Positions 16,542 through 26,427 of a stretch of 64,000 nt of DNA are shown in pieces. Position numbers and translations under genes: made by a program. The stretch's first letter is position 1; the number at the start of each line of letters is the position of its first letter. The notes under the pieces were generated by a model, which did not search any database, was not told the DNA's origin, and worked only from the letters and a program-made list of their open reading frames with translations. The stretch is from Streptomyces coelicoflavus (lineage in GTDB: Bacteria > Actinomycetota > Actinomycetes > Streptomycetales > Streptomycetaceae), in the NCBI RefSeq assembly GCF_003112555.1, contig NZ_BEWB01000017.1, positions 1 to 64,000 of the forward strand, read 5' to 3'.

Positions 16542-18287
16542 CTAGACCCACGTGTCCAGCCACATCCGGGATCTCCACTCCTCCATCGGGATCGCCGTGC
16601 CCGTGTACAGGGGCCAGAAGTAGATGAAGTTCCACGCGATGAGCAGCACCAGGACGCCCGCTCCCGTCGCGCCCGCGACGCGGCGGGTGTCCGTGCAGCC
16701 CGGGCGGCCGATGATCGCCCCCAGGAGCATCGCCACCGCGAGGCAGAGGAACGGGACGAAGACGACGGCGTAGAAGACGAAGATCGTGCGCTCCTGGTAC
16801 AGGAACCAGGGGAGGTAGCCGGCCGCGATGCCGCAGGCGATGGCGCCCGCGCGCCAGTCGCGGCGGAAGAACCAGCGCCACAGGACGTACAGCAGGGCGA
16901 AGCAGCCCACCCACCACAGGAGGGGCGTGCCCAGCGCCAGTACCTCGCGGGCGCACTTCTCGCCCGCGTCGACCGGGCAGCCGTCCGAGCCCGCCGACGG
17001 GGACTCGTAGAAGTAGGAGACCGGGCGGCCCAGGACGATCCAGCTCCACGGGTTCGACTGGTACGTGTGCGGCGACGTGAGGTGGGTGTGGAACTCCAGC
17101 ACCTGGGTCTCGTAGTGCCACAGGCTGCGCCACCAGTCGGGGAAGAGCCACGACCAGGAGCTGTTCGCACCGTCCTTCGTCGCCCAGTCGCGGTAGTAGC
17201 CGCCCGTGCCGTCGGAGGGGGAGAGGATCCAGCCGAGCCAGGAGAGGAGGTACGTCGCCAGGGCCACCGGAACCGTGGAGAGGAAGGCCCAGCCCAGGTC
17301 GTGGCGGAGCACCGCACGGTACGGGTGGTGGGCGCCCGCGACGCGGCGGGAGCCGACGTCCCACAGGACGGCCATCACGCAGAAGGCCGCCATGATGTAG
17401 AGGCCGTTCCACTTGGTGGCCGCAGCCAGGCCCAGCATCAGGCCCGCCGCCAGGCGCCACGGGCGCCACCCGAGGCGCAGGGTCTGCGCCACGTGCGCGT
17501 CGGGGCGGACGCGGCCGTCCTCGTCCACCGGGAGCGCGGCGGCGAGTCGGGCACGGGCTCTGTCGCGGTCGACGACCAGGCAGCCGAAGGCGGCCAGCAC
17601 GAAGAACATCAGCACGCTGTCCAGCAGCGCGGTGCGGCTCATCACGAAGTGCAGGCCGTCCAGCGCCATCAGGCCGCCCGCCAGGCACCCCAGGAACGTG
17701 GAGCGGAACAGGCGGCGGCCGATCCGGCACAGCAGCAGCACCGACAGGGTGCCCAGCAGCGCCGTCATGAAGCGCCAGCCGAACGGGTCGAAGCCGAACA
17801 GCAGCTCCCCGAGGCCGATGACGTACTTGCCGACCGGCGGGTGCACGACGTACGCCGCGTCGGCCGGGATCGGGACGTCGCCGCCCGAGTTCAGGATCAG
17901 GTCGTTGGCGTTCTTGTCCCAGTTGACCTCGAAACCGCGGTGGATCAGCGCCCACGCGTCCTTGGCGTAGTACGTCTCGTCGAATATCACCGCCTTCGGG
18001 CTGCCCAGGTTCCAGAACCGCAGCACGCCCGCGAGCAGCGCCACCAGCAGTGGCCCGCCCCACGCCGACCAGCGCACGATCCGGTCGGTGAGCGGCTTCG
18101 ACAGGCCCAGGAAGGCCCACAGCCGCGGACTCGGGCTCGTGTACGGCGGCACCAGCCGGTCGCGGACGTCGTCGGCCGCGGGCCCGCCCGTGTAGCCGAA
18201 GCGGCGCAGCCGCTGCTGCCAGGCGGGCCGCTCGTCGAGCGGGGCCTGGCCCTGCCGGGTGTCCGTGGAGGACGCGGTACTGGTCAC
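16542..18287 (-). CDS. pmt: Protein O-mannosyltransferase (PMT/GT39)
   Basis: The 581-residue multi-spanning enzyme transfers mannose from polyprenyl phosphate mannose to exported proteins at the outer face of the membrane. The catalytic loop FDETYYAKDAW (acidic pair after the first helix) and HPPVGKYVIGLGE are clear, as are about eleven hydrophobic helices and a conserved C-terminal WPLYTG. In Streptomyces this enzyme glycosylates lipoproteins and is needed for phage phiC31 infection. GTG 18287 is chosen over GTG 18317 because it leaves room for the divergent rsmI promoter. Neither has a good ribosome site. Confidence 0.93.
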   Translation of the reverse strand: MTSTASSTDTRQGQAPLDERPAWQQRLRRFGYTGGPAADDVRDRLVPPYTSPSPRLWAFLGLSKPLTDRIVRWSAWGGPLLVALLAGVLRFWNLGSPKAVIFDETYYAKDAWALIHRGFEVNWDKNANDLILNSGGDVPIPADAAYVVHPPVGKYVIGLGELLFGFDPFGWRFMTALLGTLSVLLLCRIGRRLFRSTFLGCLAGGLMALDGLHFVMSRTALLDSVLMFFVLAAFGCLVVDRDRARARLAAALPVDEDGRVRPDAHVAQTLRLGWRPWRLAAGLMLGLAAATKWNGLYIMAAFCVMAVLWDVGSRRVAGAHHPYRAVLRHDLGWAFLSTVPVALATYLLSWLGWILSPSDGTGGYYRDWATKDGANSSWSWLFPDWWRSLWHYETQVLEFHTHLTSPHTYQSNPWSWIVLGRPVSYFYESPSAGSDGCPVDAGEKCAREVLALGTPLLWWVGCFALLYVLWRWFFRRDWRAGAIACGIAAGYLPWFLYQERTIFVFYAVVFVPFLCLAVAMLLGAIIGRPGCTDTRRVAGATGAGVLVLLIAWNFIYFWPLYTGTAIPMEEWRSRMWLDTWV

Positions 18288-18382
18288 CGCGCCATCGTAG
18301 GGAACCGCGCTGTGCACGTCCCGCGCATGGGCCTCCCGGTGCGGATACGTCCCCCTCCATGGCGGCCTGGGAGGATGGTGAC

Positions 18383-19237
18383 GTGACTGGAACCCTTGTA
18401 CTCGCGGGCACCCCCATCGGCGACGTCCAGGACGCCCCGCCCCGGCTCGCCGCCGAACTGGCCGGTGCGGACGTCGTCGCCGCCGAGGACACCCGGCGGC
18501 TGCGCCGGCTCACCCAGGCGCTCGGCGTCGCGCCCGCGGGGCGTGTCGTGTCGTACTTCGAGGGCAACGAGTCCGCCCGTACGCCCGAGCTGGTGGAGGA
18601 GCTGGTCGGGGGAGCGCGGGTGCTGCTGGTCACCGACGCCGGGATGCCGTCGGTGTCCGACCCCGGGTACCGCCTGGTCGCCGCCGCCGTCGAGCGGGGG
18701 GTCCGCGTCACCGCCGTACCCGGGCCGTCGGCCGTGCTGACCGCGCTCGCCCTGTCCGGGCTGCCGGTCGACCGGTTCTGCTTCGAGGGCTTCCTGCCCC
18801 GCAAGGCCGGCGAGCGGCTGACCCGGCTGCGCGAGGTCGCCGAGGAGCGCCGGACCCTCGTCTACTTCGAGGCCCCGCACCGCCTCGACGACACCCTCGC
18901 CGCCATGGCCGAGGTCTTCGGCACCGACCGGCGGGCCGCCGTCTGCCGGGAGCTGACCAAGACGTACGAGGAGGTCAGGCGCGGAGGGCTGGGGGAGCTG
19001 GCCGCGTGGGCCGGTGAAGGGGTGCGGGGCGAGATCACCGTCGTCGTCGAGGGGGCACCGGACAAGGGGGCCGAGGAGGTCGACGCCGGGGAGCTGGTGC
19101 GCCGGGTGCGGGTGCGCGAGGAGGCGGGGGAGCGGCGCAAGGAGGCGATCGCGGCGGTGGCGGCCCAGGTGGGCGTGCCCAAGCGGGAGGTGTTCGACGC
19201 GGTGGTGGCCGCGAAGAACGCGGAGAAGAACGTCTGA
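18383..19237 (+). CDS. rsmI: 16S rRNA 2'-O-ribose methyltransferase RsmI (C1402)
   Basis: This 284-residue SAM enzyme of the tetrapyrrole-methylase fold modifies C1402 of 16S rRNA together with RsmH. Visible marks are LAGTPIGDVQDAPPR, AAEDTRR, VTDAGMPSVSDPGY, PGPSAVLTAL and FEGFLPRKAGER. The GTG at 18383 has GGAGG five bases upstream and starts right before the first strand, so the upstream ATG at 18359 is rejected. The C-terminal helical extension (KEAIAAVAAQVGVPKREVFDAV) is the usual RsmI tail. It diverges from pmt. Confidence 0.96.
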   Translation: MTGTLVLAGTPIGDVQDAPPRLAAELAGADVVAAEDTRRLRRLTQALGVAPAGRVVSYFEGNESARTPELVEELVGGARVLLVTDAGMPSVSDPGYRLVAAAVERGVRVTAVPGPSAVLTALALSGLPVDRFCFEGFLPRKAGERLTRLREVAEERRTLVYFEAPHRLDDTLAAMAEVFGTDRRAAVCRELTKTYEEVRRGGLGELAAWAGEGVRGEITVVVEGAPDKGAEEVDAGELVRRVRVREEAGERRKEAIAAVAAQVGVPKREVFDAVVAAKNAEKNV

Positions 19238-19451
19238 GACTGATGCCTGAGAAAGGCCGCCTGGGAAGAACGGGGGAATCCGAAGGGCTTCGCTTGACCC
19301 TGGGTGCCGTGCTCTTGACCCGCCGCTGACCTTGCGGGGACTCCCGCCAAGCGCAGCCCAAATCGGCCCAAATACTCGGCAGTACCTGGTGCTTTCCGGT
19401 CGGTGGAGGAGTCCACTGGAGAAAGGAACGGAACGAACCGAAGGAGCCGGG

Positions 19452-19907
19452 ATGAGCATGAGTGAGAGCGCCGTGCGGACCGGAGTGCGTGCCGGTGCCA
19501 CCGCCGTCGTCCACGAGTCGTACTCCTTCGCCTGCATGCGGTGCGGGCACGGCTGGGAGCAGTCGTTCGAGATCGAGCACCACACGGACGCCGACGGCCA
19601 CGAGTTCGTGCTCTATGTGGTGGACGGTCGCGTCGTGCCTTCTCCGCTGACCCGGCCGACCTGCGCCACCTGCGACAGCCACGTCGTACGGATCATGCGC
19701 CCGGGCCGGGTCGCCTCGGTGCGCGGCACCACCCACAGTGCCCGCCGCGTGCCGCCCGCCGGACCGCTCGAGGTGCCCCTGGTGCCGCGGCCGTCGCAGG
19801 TGCCCGAGGCGCCCGGACCGGGGGCGCCAGGGCTCGGTGCCGGGCACCGGCCGTGGCACCTGACCGACCTGCTGCACGCCCTCCACCTCCACCGCAAGGC
19901 CGGCTAG
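19452..19907 (+). CDS. Zinc-ribbon-like conserved actinobacterial protein
   Basis: The 151-residue protein has a zinc-ribbon core of CMRCGHGW (about 28-35) and CATCDSH (about 74-80), two CxxC pairs separated by a beta strand region (FEIEHHTDADGHEFVLYVVDG). A proline-rich linker and a short histidine-bearing helix, HLTDLLHALHLHRK, follow at the C terminus. ATG 19452 has AAGGAG seven bases upstream. It lies alone between rsmI and tatD in the same direction. No specific function is known to me. The C-terminal amphipathic helix suggests a protein contact. Confidence 0.8.
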   Translation: MSMSESAVRTGVRAGATAVVHESYSFACMRCGHGWEQSFEIEHHTDADGHEFVLYVVDGRVVPSPLTRPTCATCDSHVVRIMRPGRVASVRGTTHSARRVPPAGPLEVPLVPRPSQVPEAPGPGAPGLGAGHRPWHLTDLLHALHLHRKAG

Positions 19908-19950
19908 CCGACCCCTCGGGGGCGCGCGGAGCCTTTCGTAGGATCGGGGC

Positions 19951-20841
19951 ATGCCTTCGAACGCCTCGGGCCGATCCGACAAGGACGCCGCGCCCCCGCT
20001 CCCCGAGCCCCTGCGGGTACCGGTCGCCGACTCGCACACCCACCTCGACATGCAGTCCGGCACGGTGGACGAGGCGCTCGCCAAGGCCGCCTCCGTCGGT
20101 GTCACGACCGTCGTCCAGGTCGGCTGCGACCTCGCCGGGTCCCGCTGGGCCGCCGAGACCGCCGCCGCCCACGACGCCGTCCACGCCACCGTCGCCCTGC
20201 ACCCCAACGAGGCGCCGCGCATCGTCCACGGCGACCCCGACGGCTGGTCACGGCAGGGGGCGCGGCAGGCCGGCGGGGACGCGGCGCTCGACGACGCCCT
20301 CGCCGAGATCGACCGGCTCGCGGCACTTCCGCAGGTCAGGGGTGTCGGAGAGACGGGTCTCGACTACTTCCGCACCGGTCCCGAGGGCAAGGAGGCCCAG
20401 GAGCGGTCCTTCCGCGCCCACATCGAGATCGCCAAGCGGCACGGCAAGACCCTCGTCATTCACGACCGCGACGCCCACGCCGACGTGCTGCGCGTCCTCA
20501 AGGAGGCGGGCGCTCCGGAGCGCACCGTCTTCCACTGCTACTCCGGCGACGCGGAGATGGCCGAGGTCTGCGCGCGCGCCGGGTACTACATGTCCTTCGC
20601 CGGCAACGTCACCTTCAAGAACGCCCAGAACCTGCGCGACGCCCTCGCCGTGGCCCCGGCGGAGCTGGTCCTGGTGGAGACCGACGCGCCGTTCCTGACG
20701 CCGGTGCCCTACCGGGGGCGGCCGAACGCGCCCTATCTGGTGCCGGTCACGGTGCGGGCCATGGCGGACGTACGGGGCGTCGACGAGGACACGCTGGCGA
20801 CCGCCCTCGCCGCGAACACGGCCCGCGCCTTCGGCTACTGA
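19951..20841 (+). CDS. tatD: TatD-family metal-dependent hydrolase/DNase
   Basis: The 296-residue amidohydrolase-fold enzyme has all metal ligands visible: DSHTHLD, the glutamate of GETGLDYF, IHDRDA, HCYSG and ETDAPFLTPVPYRG. TatD proteins act as 3'-5' DNases or D-aminoacyl-tRNA deacylase-like quality-control enzymes. The gene heads the tatD-rpfB-ksgA-ispE order, which is also the order in Mycobacterium. ATG 19951 is the first start after the upstream gap. An N-terminal polar extension of about 25 residues precedes the barrel. Confidence 0.95.
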   Translation: MPSNASGRSDKDAAPPLPEPLRVPVADSHTHLDMQSGTVDEALAKAASVGVTTVVQVGCDLAGSRWAAETAAAHDAVHATVALHPNEAPRIVHGDPDGWSRQGARQAGGDAALDDALAEIDRLAALPQVRGVGETGLDYFRTGPEGKEAQERSFRAHIEIAKRHGKTLVIHDRDAHADVLRVLKEAGAPERTVFHCYSGDAEMAEVCARAGYYMSFAGNVTFKNAQNLRDALAVAPAELVLVETDAPFLTPVPYRGRPNAPYLVPVTVRAMADVRGVDEDTLATALAANTARAFGY

Positions 20842-20928
20842 CACGCTGAGTAGTCGCGTCGCTTGGGAGAGTGACCGGCCCTCCGCTAGGTTCTGGGGGC
20901 CCGATCGGGACCCCTGGAGCGTGTGGGC

Positions 20929-22275
20929 GTGAGCAGAACGCAGTTCGAGCCGGCAGAGGCGTACGAGGCGTACTACGAGGCGTACGAGGTGTGCGGGGCG
21001 TACGAGGACCTCGCGCCGTACGACGTGCACAGCGCGCCGACCCTGCCGTACGGGTACGGCGACTCGTACCGGCCCGCGCCGCCGGTCCACGACGCCCACG
21101 AGCCGACCGCGCCCGCGCTGCCCCGGCAGAGCGACGGGCGCGCCGAGCGCCGGCGCCGGGCGCGGTGCGCGGGGCGCGCGGAGGGCTCCTCCCTGCGCCG
21201 GCTGCTCCCGCGGGCGCTGGTCGTGGTGTTCCTCGCGGGCGGCACCACCGCCTTCGTCGCCAAGGACAAGGCCGTCGAGCTGACCGTCGACGGCACCCCG
21301 CGCACGCTGCACACCTTCGCCGACGACGTGACCGAACTGCTCGCCGAGGAAGGCGTCGAGGTGGGCGCCCACGACGTGATCGAACCCGCCCCCGGCACCC
21401 CGCTGACCAGCGGCGAGGACGTCACCGTCCGCCACGGACGGCCCGTGCTCCTCACCCTCGACGGCCACCGGCGCCAGGTGTGGACGACCGCGGAGACGGT
21501 GGAGGGGGCGCTGCGGCGGCTCGGCGTACGGACTCAGGGCGCGTACCTGTCCACCGAGCCCTCCCGGCGCATCGGCCGCGAGGGCCTCGCCCTGGTGGTG
21601 CGCACCGAGCGGGTGGTGACCGTCATGGCGGACGGCCGGACCCGCACCGTCCGCACCAACGCCGCGACCGTCGGGGAGGTGGTCGAGGAGGCCGGGGTCA
21701 CCCTGCGCGGGGAGGACACCACGTCCGTCGCCGCGAGCGCCTACCCGCGCGACGGGCAGACCGTCACGGTGCTGCGGATCACCGGGACCCGGGAGGTCCG
21801 CGAGGACCCGATCCCCTTCGACGAGCGACGGGACGAGGACGCCACCCTCTACCGGGGCGCCGAGGTCGTCGAGCAGGCGGGCCGGCCCGGACTGCGCCGC
21901 ACCACGTACGCCCTGCGCACCGTCAACGGCGTCCGGCAGAAACCGCGCCGCCTCGGCACCGAGGTGGTGCGCGAGCCCAGTCCGCGCGTCGTGCGGGTCG
22001 GCACCCGGCCCCGGCCGGCCTCCGTCCACGGCGCCGACAGCCTGAACTGGCAGGCCCTGGCCGCCTGCGAGTCCGGCGGCCGCCCGGACGCCGTCGACCC
22101 CTCGGGGACGTACGGCGGGCTCTACCAGTTCGACACCGGCACCTGGCACGCCCTCGGCGGCGAGGGCCGTCCCCAGGACGCGTCGGCCGCGGAGCAGACG
22201 TACCGGGCGCAGAAGCTGTACGTCCGCAGCGGCACGAGCGCCTGGCCACACTGCGGCGCCCGACTGCGCGGCTGA
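20929..22275 (+). CDS. rpfB: RpfB-like resuscitation-promoting factor (DUF348 x3, G5, Rpf)
   Basis: This secreted or anchored cell-wall hydrolase cleaves peptidoglycan during spore germination and regrowth. The order is a tyrosine/glutamate-rich N terminus (YEAYYEAYE repeats), a membrane helix at about 87-105, three DUF348 ubiquitin-like repeats (each starting VELTVDG, VLLTLDG or VVTVMADG), a G5 domain (about 275-360) and a C-terminal Rpf lysozyme-like domain. The catalytic glutamate is in ACESGGRPDAVD, and YGGLYQFDTGTWHALGG follows. GTG 20929 lies nine bases after GGAG; GTG 20923 is too close. The symbol follows the mycobacterial gene with identical architecture and neighbours. Streptomyces nomenclature differs. 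Confidence 0.9.
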   Translation: MSRTQFEPAEAYEAYYEAYEVCGAYEDLAPYDVHSAPTLPYGYGDSYRPAPPVHDAHEPTAPALPRQSDGRAERRRRARCAGRAEGSSLRRLLPRALVVVFLAGGTTAFVAKDKAVELTVDGTPRTLHTFADDVTELLAEEGVEVGAHDVIEPAPGTPLTSGEDVTVRHGRPVLLTLDGHRRQVWTTAETVEGALRRLGVRTQGAYLSTEPSRRIGREGLALVVRTERVVTVMADGRTRTVRTNAATVGEVVEEAGVTLRGEDTTSVAASAYPRDGQTVTVLRITGTREVREDPIPFDERRDEDATLYRGAEVVEQAGRPGLRRTTYALRTVNGVRQKPRRLGTEVVREPSPRVVRVGTRPRPASVHGADSLNWQALAACESGGRPDAVDPSGTYGGLYQFDTGTWHALGGEGRPQDASAAEQTYRAQKLYVRSGTSAWPHCGARLRG

Positions 22276-22452
22276 GTCCGCCCGCGGCCCGGCCACGCGG
22301 ACGAGGCTGCCCACGGGGCCGCCTACGGGGACGAGGGCGCTCGTCCTGGGCGTGGCCACGAGGCCGTCCGTGCCGGGTGCGGGCACGGAGCCCTCCGCGG
22401 CGCCCGACGGCCGGCTGAAGCCGCCCCGGCGCCCGGCCGCGCGGCTGTTCCC

Positions 22453-22475
22453 GCCCGCAGGGCCCGGCTGCGGGC
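22453..22475. terminator. Hairpin downstream of the rpf gene
   Basis: GCCCGCAG (22453-22460) pairs perfectly with CTGCGGGC (22468-22475) across a seven-base loop. It lies in the 234-base gap between rpfB and ksgA, where no gene is supported and several other GC-rich inverted repeats occur. There is no T run, so it would be a weak terminator or processing site. Confidence 0.4.
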
Positions 22476-22509
22476 AGGAGCCCCACGCGCCCCCGGCTAC
22501 CCTTGCCGG

Positions 22510-23385
22510 GTGAGCAGCCCCGCCCCCGACGCCCTCCTGGGTCCCGCCGACGTCCGTGAACTCGCGGCGGCCCTCGGCGTACGACCCACCAAGCAGCGCG
22601 GTCAGAACTTCGTCATCGACGCGAACACGGTCCGCCGTATCGTCCGCACCGCCGAGGTACGCCCCGACGACGTGGTGGTCGAGGTGGGGCCGGGTCTCGG
22701 CTCGCTCACCCTGGCCCTGCTGGAGGCCGCCGACCGGGTCACCGCCGTCGAGATCGACGACGTACTCGCCGGCGCCCTGCCCGCCACCGTCGCCGCCCGC
22801 ATGCCGGAGCGCGCCGACCGGTTCGCCCTCGTGCACTCCGACGCGATGCACGTCACCGAGCTGCCGGGCCCCGCCCCGACCGCGCTGGTCGCGAACCTCC
22901 CGTACAACGTCGCCGTGCCCGTCCTCCTCCACATGCTCGACACCTTCCCGGGCATCGAGCGGACCCTCGTCATGGTGCAGAAGGAGGTCGCCGACCGGCT
23001 CGCCGCCGGGCCCGGCTCGAAGGTGTACGGCGTGCCGTCCGTGAAGGCGAACTGGTATGCGGAGGTGAAGCGGGCCGGTTCCATCGGCCGCAACGTCTTC
23101 TGGCCCGCACCGAACGTCGACAGCGGGCTCGTGTCACTCGTCCGGCGGACCGAGCCGCTGAAGACCACCGCGTCCAAGGCCGAGGTCTTCGCCGTCGTCG
23201 ACGCCGCTTTCGCCCAGCGCCGCAAGACCCTGCGGGCCGCGCTCGCCGGATGGGCGGGGTCGGCCGCCGCCGCCGAGGCCGCCCTCGTCGGCGCGGGCGT
23301 GTCGCCGCAGGCGCGCGGAGAGGCGCTGACCGTGGAAGAGTTCGCGCGTATCGCCGAGCACAAGCAGCAGGCAGTCAGGGAGTGA
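22510..23385 (+). CDS. ksgA: 16S rRNA dimethyladenosine transferase KsgA/RsmA
   Basis: The 291-residue enzyme dimethylates A1518 and A1519 of 16S rRNA in late 30S assembly. Typical motifs are KQRGQNFVID, VEVGPGLGSLTLALLE (SAM binding) and VANLPYNVAVP (NLPY catalytic motif IV), followed by FWPAPNVDSGLV and the C-terminal helical domain FAQRRKTLRAALAG. GTG 22510 directly precedes the polar N terminus. Seven bases separate it from ispE, so the two are cotranscribed, as in mycobacteria. Confidence 0.97.
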   Translation: MSSPAPDALLGPADVRELAAALGVRPTKQRGQNFVIDANTVRRIVRTAEVRPDDVVVEVGPGLGSLTLALLEAADRVTAVEIDDVLAGALPATVAARMPERADRFALVHSDAMHVTELPGPAPTALVANLPYNVAVPVLLHMLDTFPGIERTLVMVQKEVADRLAAGPGSKVYGVPSVKANWYAEVKRAGSIGRNVFWPAPNVDSGLVSLVRRTEPLKTTASKAEVFAVVDAAFAQRRKTLRAALAGWAGSAAAAEAALVGAGVSPQARGEALTVEEFARIAEHKQQAVRE

Positions 23386-23392
23386 CGAGCAA

Positions 23393-24292
23393 GTGAGCGT
23401 GACGGTCCGCGTCCCCGCCAAGGTCAACGTGCAGCTCGCGGTCGGCGCCGCTCGCCCCGACGGCTTCCACGACCTCGCCAACGTCTTCCTCGCCGTCTCC
23501 CTGTACGACGAGATCACCGCGACCCCGGCCGCCGACGGGCTCCGCGTCACCTGCGAGGGGCCCGACGCCGGCCAGGTCCCGCTGGACCGCACCAACCTCG
23601 CCGCCCGCGCGGCCGAGGCGCTGGCCGCGCGGTACGGCCGCGCACCCGACGTCCACCTCCACATCGCCAAGGACATCCCCGTCGCCGGCGGCATGGCGGG
23701 CGGCAGTGCCGACGGCGCGGGCGCGCTGCTCGCCTGCGACGCCCTGTGGGGCACCGGCGCCTCCCGCGAGGAGCTGCTCGAGATCTGCGCCGAGCTGGGC
23801 AGCGACGTGCCGTTCAGCCTGGTCGGCGGGGCCGCGCTGGGCACCGGGCGGGGGGAACGGCTGGCGGAGCTGGAGGTGGGGGGCGACTTCCACTGGGTGT
23901 TCGCGCTGGCCGCGCGGGGACTGTCGACGCCGGCCGTCTTCCGCGAGTTCGACCGGCTGGGCGAGGGCCTGGACATTCCCGAGCCGGTCGCCGACCAGGC
24001 GGTGCTCGACGCCCTCGCCAAGGGTGACCCGGCCGCGCTCGCCGTGGCCGTTTCCAACGACCTCCAGCCCGCCGCGCTCTCCCTCTTCCCCGAGCTGTCC
24101 GACACCCTCGCCGCGGGCCGGGCGGCCGGAGCACTGGCGGCCCTGGTCTCGGGCTCGGGCCCGACCGCGGCCTTCCTCGCGACCGACGCCAAGTCCGCCT
24201 CCGACATCGCCGGGGTGCTGCGGGCGTCGGGGACCTGCCGCGACGTGCGCACGGCATCCGGAGCGGTGCCGGGGGCGACCGTCCTGGACTGA
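23393..24292 (+). CDS. ispE: 4-diphosphocytidyl-2-C-methyl-D-erythritol kinase IspE
   Basis: The 299-residue GHMP kinase phosphorylates CDP-methylerythritol in the MEP isoprenoid pathway. VRVPAKVNVQLAVGAARPDG is the N-terminal substrate motif, IPVAGGMAGGSADGAGALLA is the phosphate-binding GHMP loop, and LVSGSGPTAAFLA is motif 3. GTG 23393 follows the ksgA stop closely. The pairing of rRNA methylation with isoprenoid synthesis is a conserved genomic habit rather than a pathway link. Confidence 0.97.
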   Translation: MSVTVRVPAKVNVQLAVGAARPDGFHDLANVFLAVSLYDEITATPAADGLRVTCEGPDAGQVPLDRTNLAARAAEALAARYGRAPDVHLHIAKDIPVAGGMAGGSADGAGALLACDALWGTGASREELLEICAELGSDVPFSLVGGAALGTGRGERLAELEVGGDFHWVFALAARGLSTPAVFREFDRLGEGLDIPEPVADQAVLDALAKGDPAALAVAVSNDLQPAALSLFPELSDTLAAGRAAGALAALVSGSGPTAAFLATDAKSASDIAGVLRASGTCRDVRTASGAVPGATVLD

Positions 24293-24349
24293 GGCCCACG
24301 GCGGCCGGACTACCCTGGAGGGTCGAGTGATCCCCCAGGCAGGAGAGAA

Positions 24350-26164
<1,815 letters not shown>

Positions 26165-26427
26165 GGTTCCTGCGGGCGAGGGGCGCGGGTGGTGTAAAGG
26201 CGGCGTGAAGGCGCGTAACGGAGGCATCACGGGCCGGTCCTCCCTTGGGAACAGGGGTGGACGCGGCCCGGTGGGGGGTTGGCCGCGGGTGATAGAAAGG
26301 CCGTCCGAGGACTGTCCGAGCACGGTCCGAGGCAGTGTGAACCATCGCCTTCGACGACTCCGGGGCCAGCGCGTGACCCGGGGCGTGGCTAAAAATCAGT
26401 GAGTGAGCAATAAGGGGGAACGCGCTG

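Noticed and set aside
20842..20922. c-di-AMP (ydaO) riboswitch before the rpf gene, known for some Streptomyces rpf genes
   Set aside because: Only 81 bases separate tatD from rpfB and no conserved ydaO core is visible.
20248..22932. Very long antisense open frame opposite tatD, rpfB and ksgA
   Set aside because: It mirrors three well-supported genes; composition is the usual high-G+C antisense shadow rich in Gly, Arg and Val, with no motif.
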